Part shown: piece after piece, positions 10,990 through 23,414 of the stretch
Layout of the letters: every line of letters begins with the position of its first letter
Numbering within the stretch: position 1 is the stretch's first letter
Origin: Pogona vitticeps
Taxonomy: Eukaryota; Chordata; Lepidosauria; Squamata; Agamidae
Reading direction: 5' to 3'
Length of the DNA stretch: 64,000 nt
NCBI RefSeq assembly: GCF_051106095.1
Contig: NC_135786.1
Span: 202,483,501 to 202,547,500 of the forward strand
The notes under the pieces: generated by a model
Databases searched by the model: none
What the model saw: the letters and a program-made list of their open reading frames with translations, nothing else
Told to the model about the DNA's origin: nothing
Made by a program: the position numbers and the translations under genes

Positions 10990-11650
10990 TTTTATTAATA
11001 ATTATTTATTAGTATTTATTTTATAAAATGCAAAATAATCAATTATTACAATATTTTAAAAGCATTAAACAGATATATTAAAACACATAAACAAGAGCAA
11101 TATTAAAAGCTCAAGTAAATCAACCAAATTACTTTTAAAAATTCCCTTGGTCAACCAGCCATTTAAAGGAAAACCCACTTGAAGAGAAAAGTATTTGTCT
11201 GCTTGCAGAAGGACGGCAAAGATGGGGCCAGCCTGGCTTCCCATAGGAGTTCTAGAGTCTGGGAGCAGCAATAGAGAATGGTGTCTCCCATGTCCTCACC
11301 AAATGTGCCTGTGAGGATGGTGGAACCAAGAGAAGGCCTTTCCTGATGATCTTAATACCTAGACAAGCTCATAAAGGGAGATATGGTCTTTTAGGCAGCT
11401 TGGGCCCAAGACGTTTAGGACTTCATAAGTTAAAACCAGCACTTCAAATTGTACCCAGAAATGGATCAGCAGCCAATGGAGTTGCTATAACAGGGAAGTT
11501 TTATGTTCTCTGTAACCAATTCCAGTTATCAATTTGGCTGCGGCATTTTGGACCCACTGCAGTTTCCAAAGACTTTCCAAAGGTAGCCCCACATAGAATG
11601 GTTTACAGTAATCTAGCCAAGATGTAACTAGGTCATGTGTCACTGTAACA
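10990..11650. repeat. Unclassified dispersed repeat, copy 1 (LINE-tail-like start)
   Basis: It begins with a TTTATT-rich segment, then AAAGCATTAAA and ATTAAAACACATAAAC, and later AAAACCAGCACTTCAAATTG, GCAGCCAATGGAGTTG and TTTACAGTAATCTAGCCAAG. The segment at 49890-50420 shares the same order of blocks, including AAAACCAGCACT. A TTTATT-rich beginning suggests an antisense LINE 3' end. No intact frame is visible. Confidence 0.5.
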
Positions 11651-13108
11651 AAATCAGATTTCTCAAGGATTATGTGCAGCTGGAGTTAAACATTCATGAA
11701 CATACTGGGCAAAATACTATTGCAGAAAGCCATACAATACATGAAAGGTCAATCACACAAATGGATTTTATTTCCACCCAATTGCATGACTCATGTGATC
11801 AATTGCACAATCAGAGGAGGAACGGGTGTGTGACAGACAACCTGGACAATATCTCTTACTCATTATACAATCATTTTAAAGTAAATTTATAAATCAGTAG
11901 GATTCAGATAATTGTTGCAGAGATGGAGAGAATGGGCAACTGAAATTGTACCTCGTGACATCACCCAATGCAATTGGTCGAGGCTGTTCTAAATTACATG
12001 TTGCTTGTTTGTTCCTCAGCAGCCATTCTGGCAGAGTTTGGTGGTAGCATTTTTGCTAGCCATGACTCCTACACATAGATATGCTGCCTGAGTTGGTTCA
12101 TACAAATCATTGACTTTGTGGTTTTATGCTATGCATTGTACTGTGAAGGCTTTGGTTTTGATCCCTCATGGTCATTTGCCTGAAACAAAGCAGCTGTTTC
12201 TTTTGCAAACAAAGAAGGAAAGGAAAGAAAGTCACTTTCCATCATTGGAAAGAAGAAGTGAATGCAGCGGCCTCAAAGCTGACCATCAGCCCTTAGCACT
12301 TGGACTACAAATCACCCAATCCCAATTTTTCCCACTCTGTCATCTCATGTCATGTTATTCATAGGACACCCTTCTCCCCACAGATCCAGGTTGGCTCACA
12401 ATTGTGAGAGGCCATGCATTTATATTTAAGTTATTACAATTATTTCTAAATATGTAGTTCTCTATACAGTGGAACTTATGCAAATGATTTATAAGCTGGC
12501 GTTGTCTTTTGTCTGGTTAGTCTGGGTGATAACATCACTTCTTTTCCTGCAGTTGCCTCAGTGAACCTCTTAATTTCACTCAATGTGTATTAACTGGAGA
12601 AGAGAGTCTTCCATTTCCCCCCACTGTTGTGTTTTGCTTGCTTTGCTTTCTCATTTTTCCTCAAAGTCATCTGTGTAATCCACAAACTGGAGGTGCATTA
12701 ACATGGCACACCTGCTCGGCTGTCTCTTTCTGACACAGTAGTCTGTTGTGTAGCCTAAATGGTGGATTGGCAGTCAGAGAGGCAGCTTGCCAAAGGGTCA
12801 GAGGCTTTTTTGGAGATCGAACTGTCACCAGGGAAGGAGGGAGAATCAGGTGAATATGCTAGAAGAGAGTGTCATGAGGCAAGGACTGAGCCACAGGGAC
12901 CTGTTAGTTCAATGCTACCCCAGAAAATCTCAGTGTGAACAGCAGCACCCAGCATTGATGAGGAAAAGCCTGAGAAAAGTGATCATTTTGGAATAGAACC
13001 CTCAGGGTTTCATAGCCAGTATGGCCACTGACAACCACAAAAAAATTAGACTGAAAGTTGAAGTCCTCCAAGGATTTCTCCAGGTTTGGTCCATGCTATA
13101 TATGTTTT
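11651..13108. other. Intergenic DNA, nothing recognised
   Basis: No exon or repeat family identified. Short frames at 11635-11892 and 12110-12364 have no recognisable similarity. Confidence 0.4.
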
Positions 13109-13318
13109 CTCCCTGGAAAAGACCCTGATTTTAGGAAAATGTGAAGGAAAGAGGAAAAGGGGACAACAGAGGGTGAGATGGTGGACAGTGTCATTGAAGC
13201 TACCAACATGACTTTGACCCAACTCTGGGAGCCAGTGGAAGACAGGAAAGCCTGGCGTGCTCTGGTCCATGGGGTCACGAAGAGTCAGACACGACTAAAC
13301 GACTAAACAACAACAATA
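13109..13318 (+). mobile_element. Bov-B (RTE) LINE 3' end
   Basis: The wording GAAAAGACCCTGATTTTAGG, then GGGGACAACAGAGGGTGAGA, AAGCCTGGCGTGCTCTGGTC, GGGGTCACGAAGAGTCAGAC and ACGACTAAACGACTAAACAA is the characteristic end of Bov-B LINEs, which are abundant in squamates. It is 5'-truncated; a sense remnant of the reverse-transcriptase C-terminal tail is present but no whole domain. Confidence 0.92.
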
Positions 13319-15798
13319 CATGCTTTCAAAACCAGGAAGGTTTTGTTGTTATTGGTTGGGTTTATGATCAGCAATGTACTAACATATCTGGCCACCCAAA
13401 AGTGGAGACACAGCTGGACTGCAGAAAGCGGGACTTGTTCTTCAAGACCCAGCATTGGGCATGTCCTGTTCCATTATCATAGGCTTAGATAGGGGCTGAA
13501 GACTAGGCAAGTTTAAATCACAGCAGCCCGGCTGTGGACACAGAATTAAAGTGGTATTGTGAAGGAATTGGCTTTAGATAATCTGACTCTGGTCAAAACC
13601 AAACAAGCATTTAACTTACTGTAATGCATATTTTAAGTGCACCAAAATTTGAAGGTTGGGATTTCCATATTAATTGGAAGGCCTGAAGCCAAAGGTTGGG
13701 CTACATATTTCAAATCAATCTGTGAGGTCAGTCCTTTATGCTCTGCTTCTAACCATTTTTGCCCACAGTCCTTCCATCCGCACTGCTCCTTTTGGAAATC
13801 AGAGAAACCCAGCTCAATCCAGAGCCTATGGCAGGTATCCAACTCCTGTTGGGCTAGTGGCGTCTTTCAGCAGGTGGCTGGAAGAGGGAACTGCTGTGCG
13901 CTACATAGCTGCCACCTGCTCTGAGCCTATGGAAGACCATGTGAGATCATATGAACCTGATCCTTTCTGAATTACAGTCATGGCAGTTACAAACAAAAAG
14001 TGACCTTGTTCAAGTTCATTAATGGAAAACATAACTTGTTATCAAAGTGGCCTATTAGAAAAACATGTTACTTCCAAGATCAGGAGTTACCCCCAAGCTA
14101 CACACCTATTGTTTCAGGAGGAAGCAACCTTCTATAGAACTAGCTTCACACTTTATTACTAGTCATAAGAATCATCTACATGCAGAGTTCCTGTCCTTTT
14201 AGAATCCAGCTTTCGTATAACTACAATACAGTTTACACAACCATCTCACACTATAGATGTAGCTGAGAAAACTAATATGAAAATGGAATTCCACTTGTGG
14301 GTTTTACAGTTCCCAGTATTAAACTGGCCTTCAGCATTGTACAGAGAGTCTATAATGATGTTATTTCATCAAGAAAATGTGGTGCACTGTAAAGCATTGA
14401 TGGTTCTTCAGTACTTACAAGCATAAATGAAGGGCTGTTGTTGTTTTTAAGCAGACTAGTTTAGAAAATATCCTCTCCCGCAAGCTTCTCGTAGTCTAAA
14501 CAAATGATGTCCACTGAAAAGTACCAACTCTGACAAGGAGCGTATCTGATAGTATAAACAAAATGCAAACATCTGCCAGTCATTTGTAAAAATGGTTTTG
14601 ATTTGACTATATCAAAATAAGGAGGCTTTTTAAATATATATTTTTATTTTCTAGCCTAACTCCTGTGGTTTTTACAGAAGTAGTTTTAGAAATCAAGCAC
14701 CATTAGTAAAATGCAAAAGGCATGTTGACAAGGTTACTGCCTAACAACATCATGGAAAAAATAACTTCACTGTGTATGAATTTAAACAATCAGATCCATT
14801 GTGTTATTCTGACATGTGGGAGAAGCAGAATCTTTAAAACCCAGCAGGATCTTTTGCTAGTGATTTGGAATGTGACATGACATTAACTCTGTGTTCAGCT
14901 ATTACCAACTTATTTTCTTGTTAAGAGTAACAGATAATGTAAATCCCACATTTTATGTGAGCATTGGAACCTAACTGTAGACATAACTCATATATAAAAT
15001 ATAAGAAGGTTTTCCATATCCGTTTAGCCCATCTTTGTCGGCTATTGGTTACTTCAGACAGATACACTGGAGCAGAGCTTACTCTGAATGGTGGGAATTG
15101 AGATCCTGCACATCTCGGGGGTGGGGTCTAGACTTGGGAAGACTGGTCTGTTCTGGCAAGAGATCTCCATGATGTTAATCATCACCTATTCAGCTGAAGA
15201 TGACACAGTCTAAACTTGGAACCTCTGTATGAAACATCTGAAAAACATTTGTTCAAAGTAATAATCTTTATTGCTCCGTTGCAAATAGTAACTGTGGAAA
15301 GTTTCCCAGGTGCCAGAGAAGACACTCTGACATTTTTTGCAGATCTTCGAGTAAATGGCCTCTGGGTGTCTACTGAAGGTACTTTGCTACCTCTGGATCC
15401 TAACACTGAAGTGAGACCTAAAGAGTGCTTTAAAGGAGTTCGCTTCCTCAGCAGTCCTCCAACCTCTTTAAAAGCTGCTCCAGAAAGTTGGGTAAGGGGC
15501 AGTCTTGAGTGAACCCTGAAGGGTCAGCCATTATTTGCTCTAGGGATGAAAGCAAGGCTATAGCAAGGCAAGGCCTCCTGTTGTTGCTAAAAATTTGATC
15601 TACTTACTTTTAGCCAGGTGACCAGCTATAGATTCTGGCAATGGTTCATAATTTCCCCCTCAAAGGTCTCTCATACCCCCAGGCATGTTTGCCCTATAAT
15701 TTGAAAAACACTGCTTAAGGCTTTTGAATCAGTTGTTAAATGAGGAATCAACCTTTATGTAAATCCCATGGATCAAATGAGTCTACTTAGGTTGGGAC
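13319..15798. other. Intergenic DNA, mostly unassigned
   Basis: No repeat family recognised. A repeat-free block at about 14460-14620 carries ATGCAAA and E-box-like CATCTG motifs. It also includes the unassigned frame at 15216-15512, listed separately. Confidence 0.4.
15216..15512 (+). CDS. Unassigned 98-codon open frame of uncertain status
   Basis: I do not recognise this protein. The second half (about residues 31-95, from GAREDTLTFFADLRVNG on) reads with balanced amino-acid use, a Pro/Glu-containing tail (DPNTEVRPKECFKG) and no low-complexity sequence, which is unusual among the frames here. A GTAAGG donor-like site occurs at about 15492-15497, inside the frame. No convincing acceptor with a long pyrimidine tract is seen upstream. 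It could be an exon of an unknown or lineage-specific transcript, a processed gene relic, or chance. Gene order in other vertebrates does not predict a coding gene here. Confidence 0.15.
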   Translation: MEPLYETSEKHLFKVIIFIAPLQIVTVESFPGAREDTLTFFADLRVNGLWVSTEGTLLPLDPNTEVRPKECFKGVRFLSSPPTSLKAAPESWVRGSLE

Positions 15799-16001
15799 CA
15801 AGGTTCCCTCTAAGATGTGTGCCTGTGCATGTGTGACTTTGCCCCCTTCTGTGTAGCCTTCCTCCTCCTCCATGTACCCACAACTATCATTTTCAGCCCT
15901 CTTGATTCCAGTTGTACCAGAACCCCATGCAGGGAGGTGGCAGAGTTGTGCGCAGGGGTGAAGTCATGCAGATGAAAGGCAAAAAATTAGAGGAAACATT
16001 G
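15799..16001. mobile_element. hAT-type MITE, 203 bp
   Basis: The ends CAAGGTTCCCTCTAAG and TTAGAGGAAACATTG are inverted copies of each other (13 of 15 positions). The flanking 8-bp repeats GTTGGGAC (15791-15798) and GTTGAGAG (16002-16009) match at 6 of 8 positions, fitting an old hAT insertion. It is noncoding. Confidence 0.7.
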
Positions 16002-16147
16002 GTTGAGAGTAATATTTGGATTTAGGACTCAGTCTTTTAGTCACTTTCTCATCATTCCAGGAGTGAAAATGCTTCAACAAAATGAAGGTCACTGGTGAGC
16101 ATAAAATTTGCATACGCTATCATTTTGAGATAAATATCATACATGAC

Positions 16148-16150
16148 TAG

Positions 16151-16240
<90 letters not shown>
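16148..16240. repeat. (TTA)n microsatellite
   Basis: About 30 uninterrupted ATT units. Confidence 0.97.
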
Positions 16241-16241
<1 letters not shown>

Positions 16242-16946
16242 AGATCTAATATTTATGATGCTAAAATTTGAATGAAATTTCTTATAAACTCTCTCTTGCT
16301 TCAGCTACCACAGAGACTAGTTAATCCACAGTTGTGTTTGCCTGTAGTAAATCTTCACCTGCTTCAACACCTCAAAATGATTTGCTGTCTTTCGTGTACT
16401 AACAACATTCTTTATGTGAGAACTTTATGGCTTAAGAACTGTAAAATGGCAGCTGCCTCCACGGAGTGGTTAGGCAGGGCTCACAGCTCTTGGTCAGATT
16501 TTAAATATATAGAAAACCAATTGCAATTCTCTTTCTGTAACTTGATCTATAGTAGATGTTTCTTTCTGTACAGCCTGATTACTTAGGAGATTTGTCTTAT
16601 ATCATCAGTTGCTTGCAAATCCCCTTTTAATAATATGGGATGTTGAATTGGGACCATGTGGAGCACTATGGAATGTTGAGAATGTTTTTTGATCCAGCTG
16701 TAAATCAGAAGGATCTAACTCTGGCTGGTGTCCTGCTTTTTTAAAGTGCCAGCACCACAGAAAGTGAATAGGGCTAAGCATTAGGGCACTTTCATTCTGC
16801 AGAGTGAGAAGATTGCCTCAGATGGCAAAAACTGGGGAGTAGTTGCACCATCTACTTGGCTGTTCTTCCCAAGTACACCTCAAGGCCCTACTTGGTCCAC
16901 TATGTTGGAGGGTCAAATTGTGTGCTCTATTCACAGTGAGATAGAT
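16241..16946. other. Intergenic DNA, nothing recognised
   Basis: A 104-codon frame at 16272-16586 shows no recognisable domain and is not called. Confidence 0.4.
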
Positions 16947-17293
16947 CTGGGGTGGGCAAATTCCCTATGGTCATGCCTGGGAAAATGGAGCATCACACCC
17001 ACTGTGCACTCTTCATATTTCCACATTTTGTAAACAAATACTTTTACTCAAACTCTTTCCTCATCCCTCATACCCTCTAAGGTGTTGTCCCCAAGCTGTT
17101 CCTAACTTTGTGAAAAGTTTCCCCCAGGCTTAGAACAAATCCTGAGGTTTTTTCCTTTTTAGAGTAAAGCAAAGCACTTAAAGAGAGTAGAAGGGGATTG
17201 TGGGTGTGAGAGCCGTAATTGGGATCCTGGGGATCCACAAGGCCTATGGGGGTCTCCACATGGCCCGTGGGCTGCGCTATTCCCACCCAAATG
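16947..17293 (-). mobile_element. Degraded hAT-type MITE, antisense copy of the 36802 family
   Basis: The left end CTGGGGTGGGCAAATTCCCT and the right part CCACATGGCCCGTGGGCTGC correspond to the reversed ends of the element at 36802-37102 (CAGGGGTGGGCAATTA and GGCCCGAGGGCCACATATGG). No clear target duplication remains. Confidence 0.55.
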
Positions 17294-18850
17294 TAAATCC
17301 TCAGTTGTTTAATCTTCCCTTGACAAATCGATAAATGCAAAGCATTTTCATCCTGCTCTGAGGTGGAGAGAATTCTTTTCTTTGTTCTCTCACAGATTTG
17401 ACACATTTGCCAAACGGATTTTTGTTCACATCTATACAATGCGAATTAACAGAAAGCATAAGTGTTGCCTACTTGAATGAATTAGCAACCACAGAATCAC
17501 TGGATGCTTTCTTTGAGTCTTTTTTGATCTTTCAGCCGGTCTTTTTAGGCTTTGTGTATCTCCATGTCTGTGTTCTTAAAGAATAAGCAGTGGGCGCTAG
17601 GTCTGCATGACATTCGTGCTTATGGCTTGGACCAGTTCCTTTTTTGCACTGCGATTTATAGATTCTACAGCCAACGTAGCCAGCAGCTGTGCTTCTGGGA
17701 GTGGTAGTACAGAAAAACAACTCTCCCAAACTCTGCTCATGCTAATTTCTGGTGGTTCTGTTTTCGTAAGCAGATTTCCTTGGTAATACTCTGAATTTGT
17801 ATCATTTTAATTAGAACACATTTCTGTGTGACTTTCCTGTAGAAACAAACTGCTGAATGAGAGAAGGCAACTATTAATTACAAGATACTGTGTATTAACA
17901 TTTCTGGTTATCTTCACAAATGTGACTAAAAAGTAGCTGCTAATCCATTTTAATGGCCACCTCAAACTCTACTAAGTAATAAAATGTGTTACTTAATGTG
18001 TTACAGAAAAACACAGAAAAATTATGTGCATCTGATTGATGTTGGATAGTAGGTGGAATTGTGTCTTCCTGATCTAGAAAACAGATGTTTGGTAATCTGA
18101 AATGTTAGCAACAATGCAGGTAAATCATAATCTCCTGCCAAGGTGTTTGTTTTGAACAGCATCCATGGAACTGTACTTCACAGAGACATGTGATCCCTTG
18201 TCAGTGATTTACTGTTCTTGAGACCAAGAGTTTGCCTTGTGACTTGCACAGAGAAATGGGGGAACCTGACATTAGAGGGACTAATTGCTTCCATTTATCA
18301 AGCTTCTCAGAATGCGATCAGAACAATGCCTCAAGTAACTTGTCATCGTGAACCAGCAAAGCCCAGGCTTAAAGGATCATGCAGGAGGATGTGAAGAGGC
18401 AGATACTTGAGGTTAACAGGCATTTGTTGTTGTGGCAAGTACAGCCAGTACAAATTCAGTTATTGGAGGTACAAGAGGGACCAACACCGAAATGCTGCAG
18501 TAGGTTGGCAAAACTGAAAGAGGAGGAAGAGAAGAAAACTGAAGTGGAAGAAAAGGAGAAGAAAATATTGTGGCATTTTAGAGGCTAACAGATTCATTTC
18601 CATTTCCAAAGTAATAGTTGTATTGGTCTGTCTCAGCATGTTGGCAACTTTAAATTGGGAGGAAAAAGGAGAGGTGAGGGAGACCAAGAACAAAATCTTA
18701 CGCTGACTTAAAAATAAACACATTTGTTTCAGTGTGAGCATTTCTGGACCAAAAACCAGGTCTTTAGATTCTGTGTCATAACCTGTCTTTGGGTTTTTTC
18801 ATCTCCATCCCCACCATGTTATTCTTCCCTTTAACTTTGCCGACAAGATT
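17294..18850. other. Intergenic DNA, partly AT-rich
   Basis: About 17670-17740 has a short hAT-like phrase (TTCTGGGAGTGGTAGTACAG). The block 17760-17990 is repeat-free with TTTTAATTAG and TATTAATTAC motifs and could be a noncoding element. No exon recognised. Confidence 0.4.
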
Positions 18851-18852
18851 TA

Positions 18853-19298
18853 CAGTGGTGCCTCGCATAGCGAGGTTAATCCGTTCCGGATTAACCTTCG
18901 CTATGCTGAAGCATCGCTGAACGGGGCAGCGATTTCCATTGGAACGCATTAAACATCGTTTAATGCGTTCCAAATAGGCCAAATACTCACCGTTCAGCGA
19001 AGCTTCAGGATGGCCAGCAGCCATTTTCGCGCCCTCGCCTCGCTTAACGAGGGCGCGAAAACGCTGCGCGTGGCCATTTTAGGCCATTTCCTGGCTTCCG
19101 GCAGCCATTTTGGCCGCCGAACAGCTGATCGTCGGGGTTCGTTTTGCGAAGATCAGTAAGCGAAACGCTTACCGGTCTTCGCAAAGCGAATTTTTCCCCA
19201 TTTAAAAAACGTTGAGCGATCGCATTAGCGATCCGAAAAAACGGATCGCTATGTGATTTCATCGTTATACGGTGCGCTCTATAAGCGAGGCACCACTG
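18853..19298. mobile_element. CpG-rich Tc1/mariner-type MITE, 446 bp
   Basis: Ends CAGTGGTGCCTCGC and GCGAGGCACCACTG are perfect inverse copies, flanked by TA (18851-18852, 19299-19300). Two internal hairpins are perfect: 18939-18954 with 18958-18973 (16 bp stem) and 19024-19037 with 19048-19061 (14 bp stem). CpG dinucleotides are dense compared with the surrounding DNA. No transposase frame. Confidence 0.88.
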
Positions 19299-19308
19299 TA
19301 TTTCAGTT

Positions 19309-19715
19309 TTAGTATTAGAATAATAGAATAATAGAATAATGAAGTTGGAAGTGTCCTACAAGGCCATTGAGTCCAAACCCCTGCTCAATGCAGGAATCTG
19401 AATCAAAGGCTATCTGCCAGGTGGTTGTCTGAATTTTTCTTGAATGCCTCCAGTGTTGGAGCACTCACCACCTCTTGAGGTAATTCGTTCCATTGTCATA
19501 CTGCTCTAACAGTTAGGAAGTTTTTCCTGATATTCAACCGAAATTTGGCTTCCTGTAACTTGAGCCCATAGTTGAGTGTCCTGCACCCTGGGATGATCGA
19601 GAACAGATCCTGCCCCTCCTCTGTATGACAGCCTTTCAATTATTTGAAAAGTATTATAATTTCTTCTCTCAGTCTTCTTTTATCAAGGCTAAACATGCTC
19701 AGCAAATCTATTTTC
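19309..19715 (-). mobile_element. CR1 LINE 3' end, antisense
   Basis: It starts with the tandem AGAATAAT repeats of a reversed CR1 tail, then GAAGTTGGAAGTGTCCTACA, AGGCCATTGAGTCCAAACCC, GGAGCACTCACCACCTCTTG and CTAACAGTTAGGAAGTTTTT, which is the classic reversed CR1 3' region. It is 5'-truncated near 19715. Confidence 0.88.
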
Positions 19716-20488
19716 TTAGACACTAAGGAAATGTATTTTGACATAGAAACTCACACTGAAACAAATCTGTTAGTCTTTAAGGTGTCATATCTTGCCTGTT
19801 GTTTCTTTTATTCCCGTCCTCCCCTCCCGCCTTAATTTTGCCAGAATGACAAAACATCTGCCTGTTTGGAAAATGTTGCAGTCTCTCTTGCTCCCTATCC
19901 TGCACTCTCATGCCATGCAGATTGGCCATACCAGATGGAGGGCATAGGAGCTGTAATGTAACACTGATGGAAAGCTCCAGGCTACCCTAACTGAAGTGTG
20001 CCTTGTCTGGGTCCTGATCAGCTATAGGATCATACAAGCTAAAAGTGGCTCCAGGAGGTCAACCTACTGTTCTCCAACAATTTTCCACTTTTTGTTCTGT
20101 ATGACAGTGTTCCATGATTTTTGGAGGACCACTAGACATGGCGAATCCTCAATGTTCACTTTGTGTTCTTTTCCTCTTTTCAAATACTTTGTACTTGTTA
20201 AAGAAAACTAAACACATCTTGCTTGATCAGAACAAAAGCCTATTAAGCCTTGAGTGTTCTGATCTACAGTTGGAATGATCATATCACTAAAGAGCAGGAC
20301 AAACGTTGCCAAAATGGAGGGTGGAGGAGGACATTGAGTTGCATAAGATTCTGTATGCTAATAGATATATACAGATTAAAAACTAGAAGTGATTCTTATA
20401 ATTTGAATATAATTACAGTATATCTCTTGATTTGTAAGACTAGAGAAGGTTTGCTAATAACAGAACCATTTGGAGGTCATTCATAGGG
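19716..20488. other. Intergenic DNA, nothing recognised
   Basis: A hAT-like phrase at about 19920-19975 (GATTGGCCATACCAGATGGA) is too short to classify. Confidence 0.4.
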
Positions 20489-20753
20489 TATTTTATTTAT
20501 TTATTTTGTTTTATTTATTTATTGGACTTATATACCGCCCCATAGCGCTACAAGCACTCTCCGGGCGGTTTACAATTTTTAATTATACAGGCTACACATT
20601 GCCCCCCCAGCAAGCTGGGTACTCATTTTACCGACCTCGGAAGGATGGAAGGCTGAGTCAACCTTGAGCCGGCTACCTGGGATTTGAACCCCAGGTCGTG
20701 AGCACAGTTTTCAGCTGCAGTACAGCGTTTTAACCACTGCGCCACGAGGCTCC
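20489..20753 (-). repeat. tRNA-derived SINE, complete, antisense (family also at 34589)
   Basis: On the minus strand the head GAGCCTCGTGGCGCAGTGGT has a tRNA A box, and GGGGTTCAAATCCCAGGTAG is a good B box. The body is GTTGACTCAGCCTTCCATCC and the 3' part is TAAACCGCCCGGAGAGTGCT with a TAAA-rich tail of L2/CR1 type. Copies at 34589-34830 (sense) and 47997-48165 (antisense fragment) confirm the family. Confidence 0.85.
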
Positions 20754-22451
20754 TACATGTACCATGAAGTGATTTGACAGCGCATAACAAAAGCAGAAAT
20801 ACAACTCAGTCTAGAAATGGAATAACTGAGGGGAGAACTACATTGGCTATTTGCACCACTGTGATACAGATAAAATCAATTTGGCATAGATAAAATCAAT
20901 TTAAAAATGACAACTACACATTGTAAAACTAAGCATGGAGAAGTCCAGTGTTTTTAAGTGGATGACCATTTCTTTTTGTTCAGTTGGCAGAGTATAGTTT
21001 ATTTTGCTCCAATTTAGCTGACATCACTTTTCTCTGCTTTCTGCCCTGCATTGCAAAGCAGCAATGTAAGACAGTTAGTTCCCCTCAGCTGTGCACCTGT
21101 TGTCTCTAAACAATTAAAAATGCTTTCCAAAGTTAGCACTGCATCATTTCAGCACTATGTCACTTCAGACATTTTTTAAAACTAATAATGAAAGAGAGGT
21201 AAACAGAAAAGGTGATCATAGTGGGAATTGCCCATCTAATTTCACAACTTTCTGCCTCTTCTGCTGCTGACTCCTGCAACATGACAATTGTTGTGTTCAT
21301 TGCGATGGCTACAGTGATTTCACCCATGGAAACCAGCAGGGAACTGACTTGAAAAACTCCAAATCAATATGAAATTTCTCTATTGCATAGCTGTGAGCTG
21401 TGAGGCTGCTAGCCTGACATTACTAATTATGGATGGGCAACTTTTAGGACCCTCCTTACAGTTGTTTGTCTTTAAATCAAATCTGTCTCCCCTAAAAGTA
21501 GGCATGTAGCTACCCTATAAACTATTGTCACAGTGACTATCAAATTGCTAGGACATCCTGGTACTGGACTTTCCACAGGTAGCTCCACTCTTTGTCTTGT
21601 GTCTCTTAGCCAGTGTAGAGAAGGCTACCACAGTATATAGCCCTCTTGCCTAGTAACCTATGATATCCATATTCATGAATTTATTTAATCCACTTTTAAA
21701 GCTATATATGCCATCTGTCATTCTACTTCTTGTGGCAGCTAATTCCACAACCCAGTTATGCACTATGGAAAGAAGTCTTCACTTTTTAAAAAGTATTTAC
21801 ATTCCAGGTAAAGATGGCCTATGGGATTTTTGTCTGCTTTCAAATTCGACATATATTGGGATGGAGTGGGGAGAAAAGGGAGCAGCAGTCCTGCACTCCA
21901 CACTGTCTAATTTCAAAGGTGAATAGTGCCGAAACCTAAGACTGTTGAGCCTTCCACAGTCTACTCCGGCCAGTTTTGCTGTAATTCTAGGTTGGATTTA
22001 GTGATGCCTGTAGGAGAAAGGGCTTCCTTGTGCTTGCTCAGAAGCGCTTCTGCTTCACAGATCTGAGGGCTGAGTTTTTTGCATGGAAACCTGGCTCTCA
22101 AGAACGAACCCTGATTAATCCTGGCTCAAATTAAGACCACCTCTTCCATGCAGATGTGGCATAGCTGTAGGAGGCCAAGTCTGAGCAGGGAGAAACTGAT
22201 TTAAATTATTAGGTTGCTTAATCCTTAAACAAATTTTGGCAAGGAAGCCAGGATATTTAAAAAACAAACCCAAAGCCATTTAATCATGTTGGAAATGAAA
22301 AAGGAGGAGTGAGTCAGACTATTGGTTGAAAGATCAGGTTTCAAAAGAGCCCTACATGTCAGTAAGAATTAATGCGTCACCTCCATTCACTAGAAAGAAT
22401 AAACTGGGCTTTTCTATTTCTGATTACTCCCTCCCTCTGTTCCCTCCCCCT
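20754..22451. other. Intergenic DNA; repeat-free core
   Basis: About 21030-21420 contains no recognisable repeat and several E-box and TAAT motifs, a candidate noncoding element. About 21655-21860 reads like an old LINE-derived segment (TTCCACAACCCAGTTATGCA) but was not classified. A 14-base near-repeat (AGATAAAATCAATTT) occurs twice at about 20869-20901. Confidence 0.4.
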
Positions 22452-22452
22452 C

Positions 22453-22492
<40 letters not shown>
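22452..22492. repeat. (TG)n microsatellite
   Basis: About 20 TG units with one TTTG interruption. Confidence 0.95.
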
Positions 22493-23223
22493 GGCATATT
22501 GCACATTGGGCATGGAGATATCACAAAGGAGAAAAAATGAACAAATCTCTTTAATTGCCTCTGGTTTCCAAGGTACGGGATTCAGAATAGTGTTCTGAGA
22601 AACAGCCAGCATTCAGGTGGAAACTCAACTCAGATTACCGAACCAGACTACACCTCTTGTTCTACAAAGTGCCACAATGAATGGCATTACAGTACTTTGT
22701 CCAGTGTTTTAGTGGTACTGCAGCATTCATAACATCCTCTCCTTCAGATATTTTTGCACACTGGTATTTTCTGTTTCGCCCTTTGACATATCTGTTTTTC
22801 TGTAAAGTACCAAATCAAAAATACTTAATTAGACTTAGGGCAAGCCTTCATTTTCATTTCCACCTGTTCTGCTTCTCCTTCTCAGAAGCTCTTTTTGTTT
22901 ACCTCAGGGGGGCTTAGATTGAATTATGGGGTGTGCTGGAACAGAACTTGGGTCAGTACCATATAAAGGAGGGTTACAGAAGAATACATTAACTGGTACA
23001 GAGTTCCTTCTTACTCTTCAACTAAGTTTTTTAAAAAAACAACAAATTAAAATAACAGTAATTCTCATGCCATTTGAGAGAGATCTGTTCAGTGGCAGGG
23101 TGGACTCTTACAACTCTGAATATTTGGGATTACAATTGGCATGGTAGTGATACGCCTTCCCATTTTCTAGTTTGAGAATTAGCCACCCCACCCCCTTTTT
23201 TGGTGAAGGGTTGTACAGAAATC
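22493..23223. other. Intergenic DNA, nothing recognised
   Basis: No exon or repeat family seen. Confidence 0.4.

Positions 23224-23414
<191 letters not shown>

Noticed and set aside
13637-13970. Overlapping 95- to 98-codon frames on the plus strand
   Set aside because: Frames are open in two phases and on the opposite strand, with no domain; likely chance.
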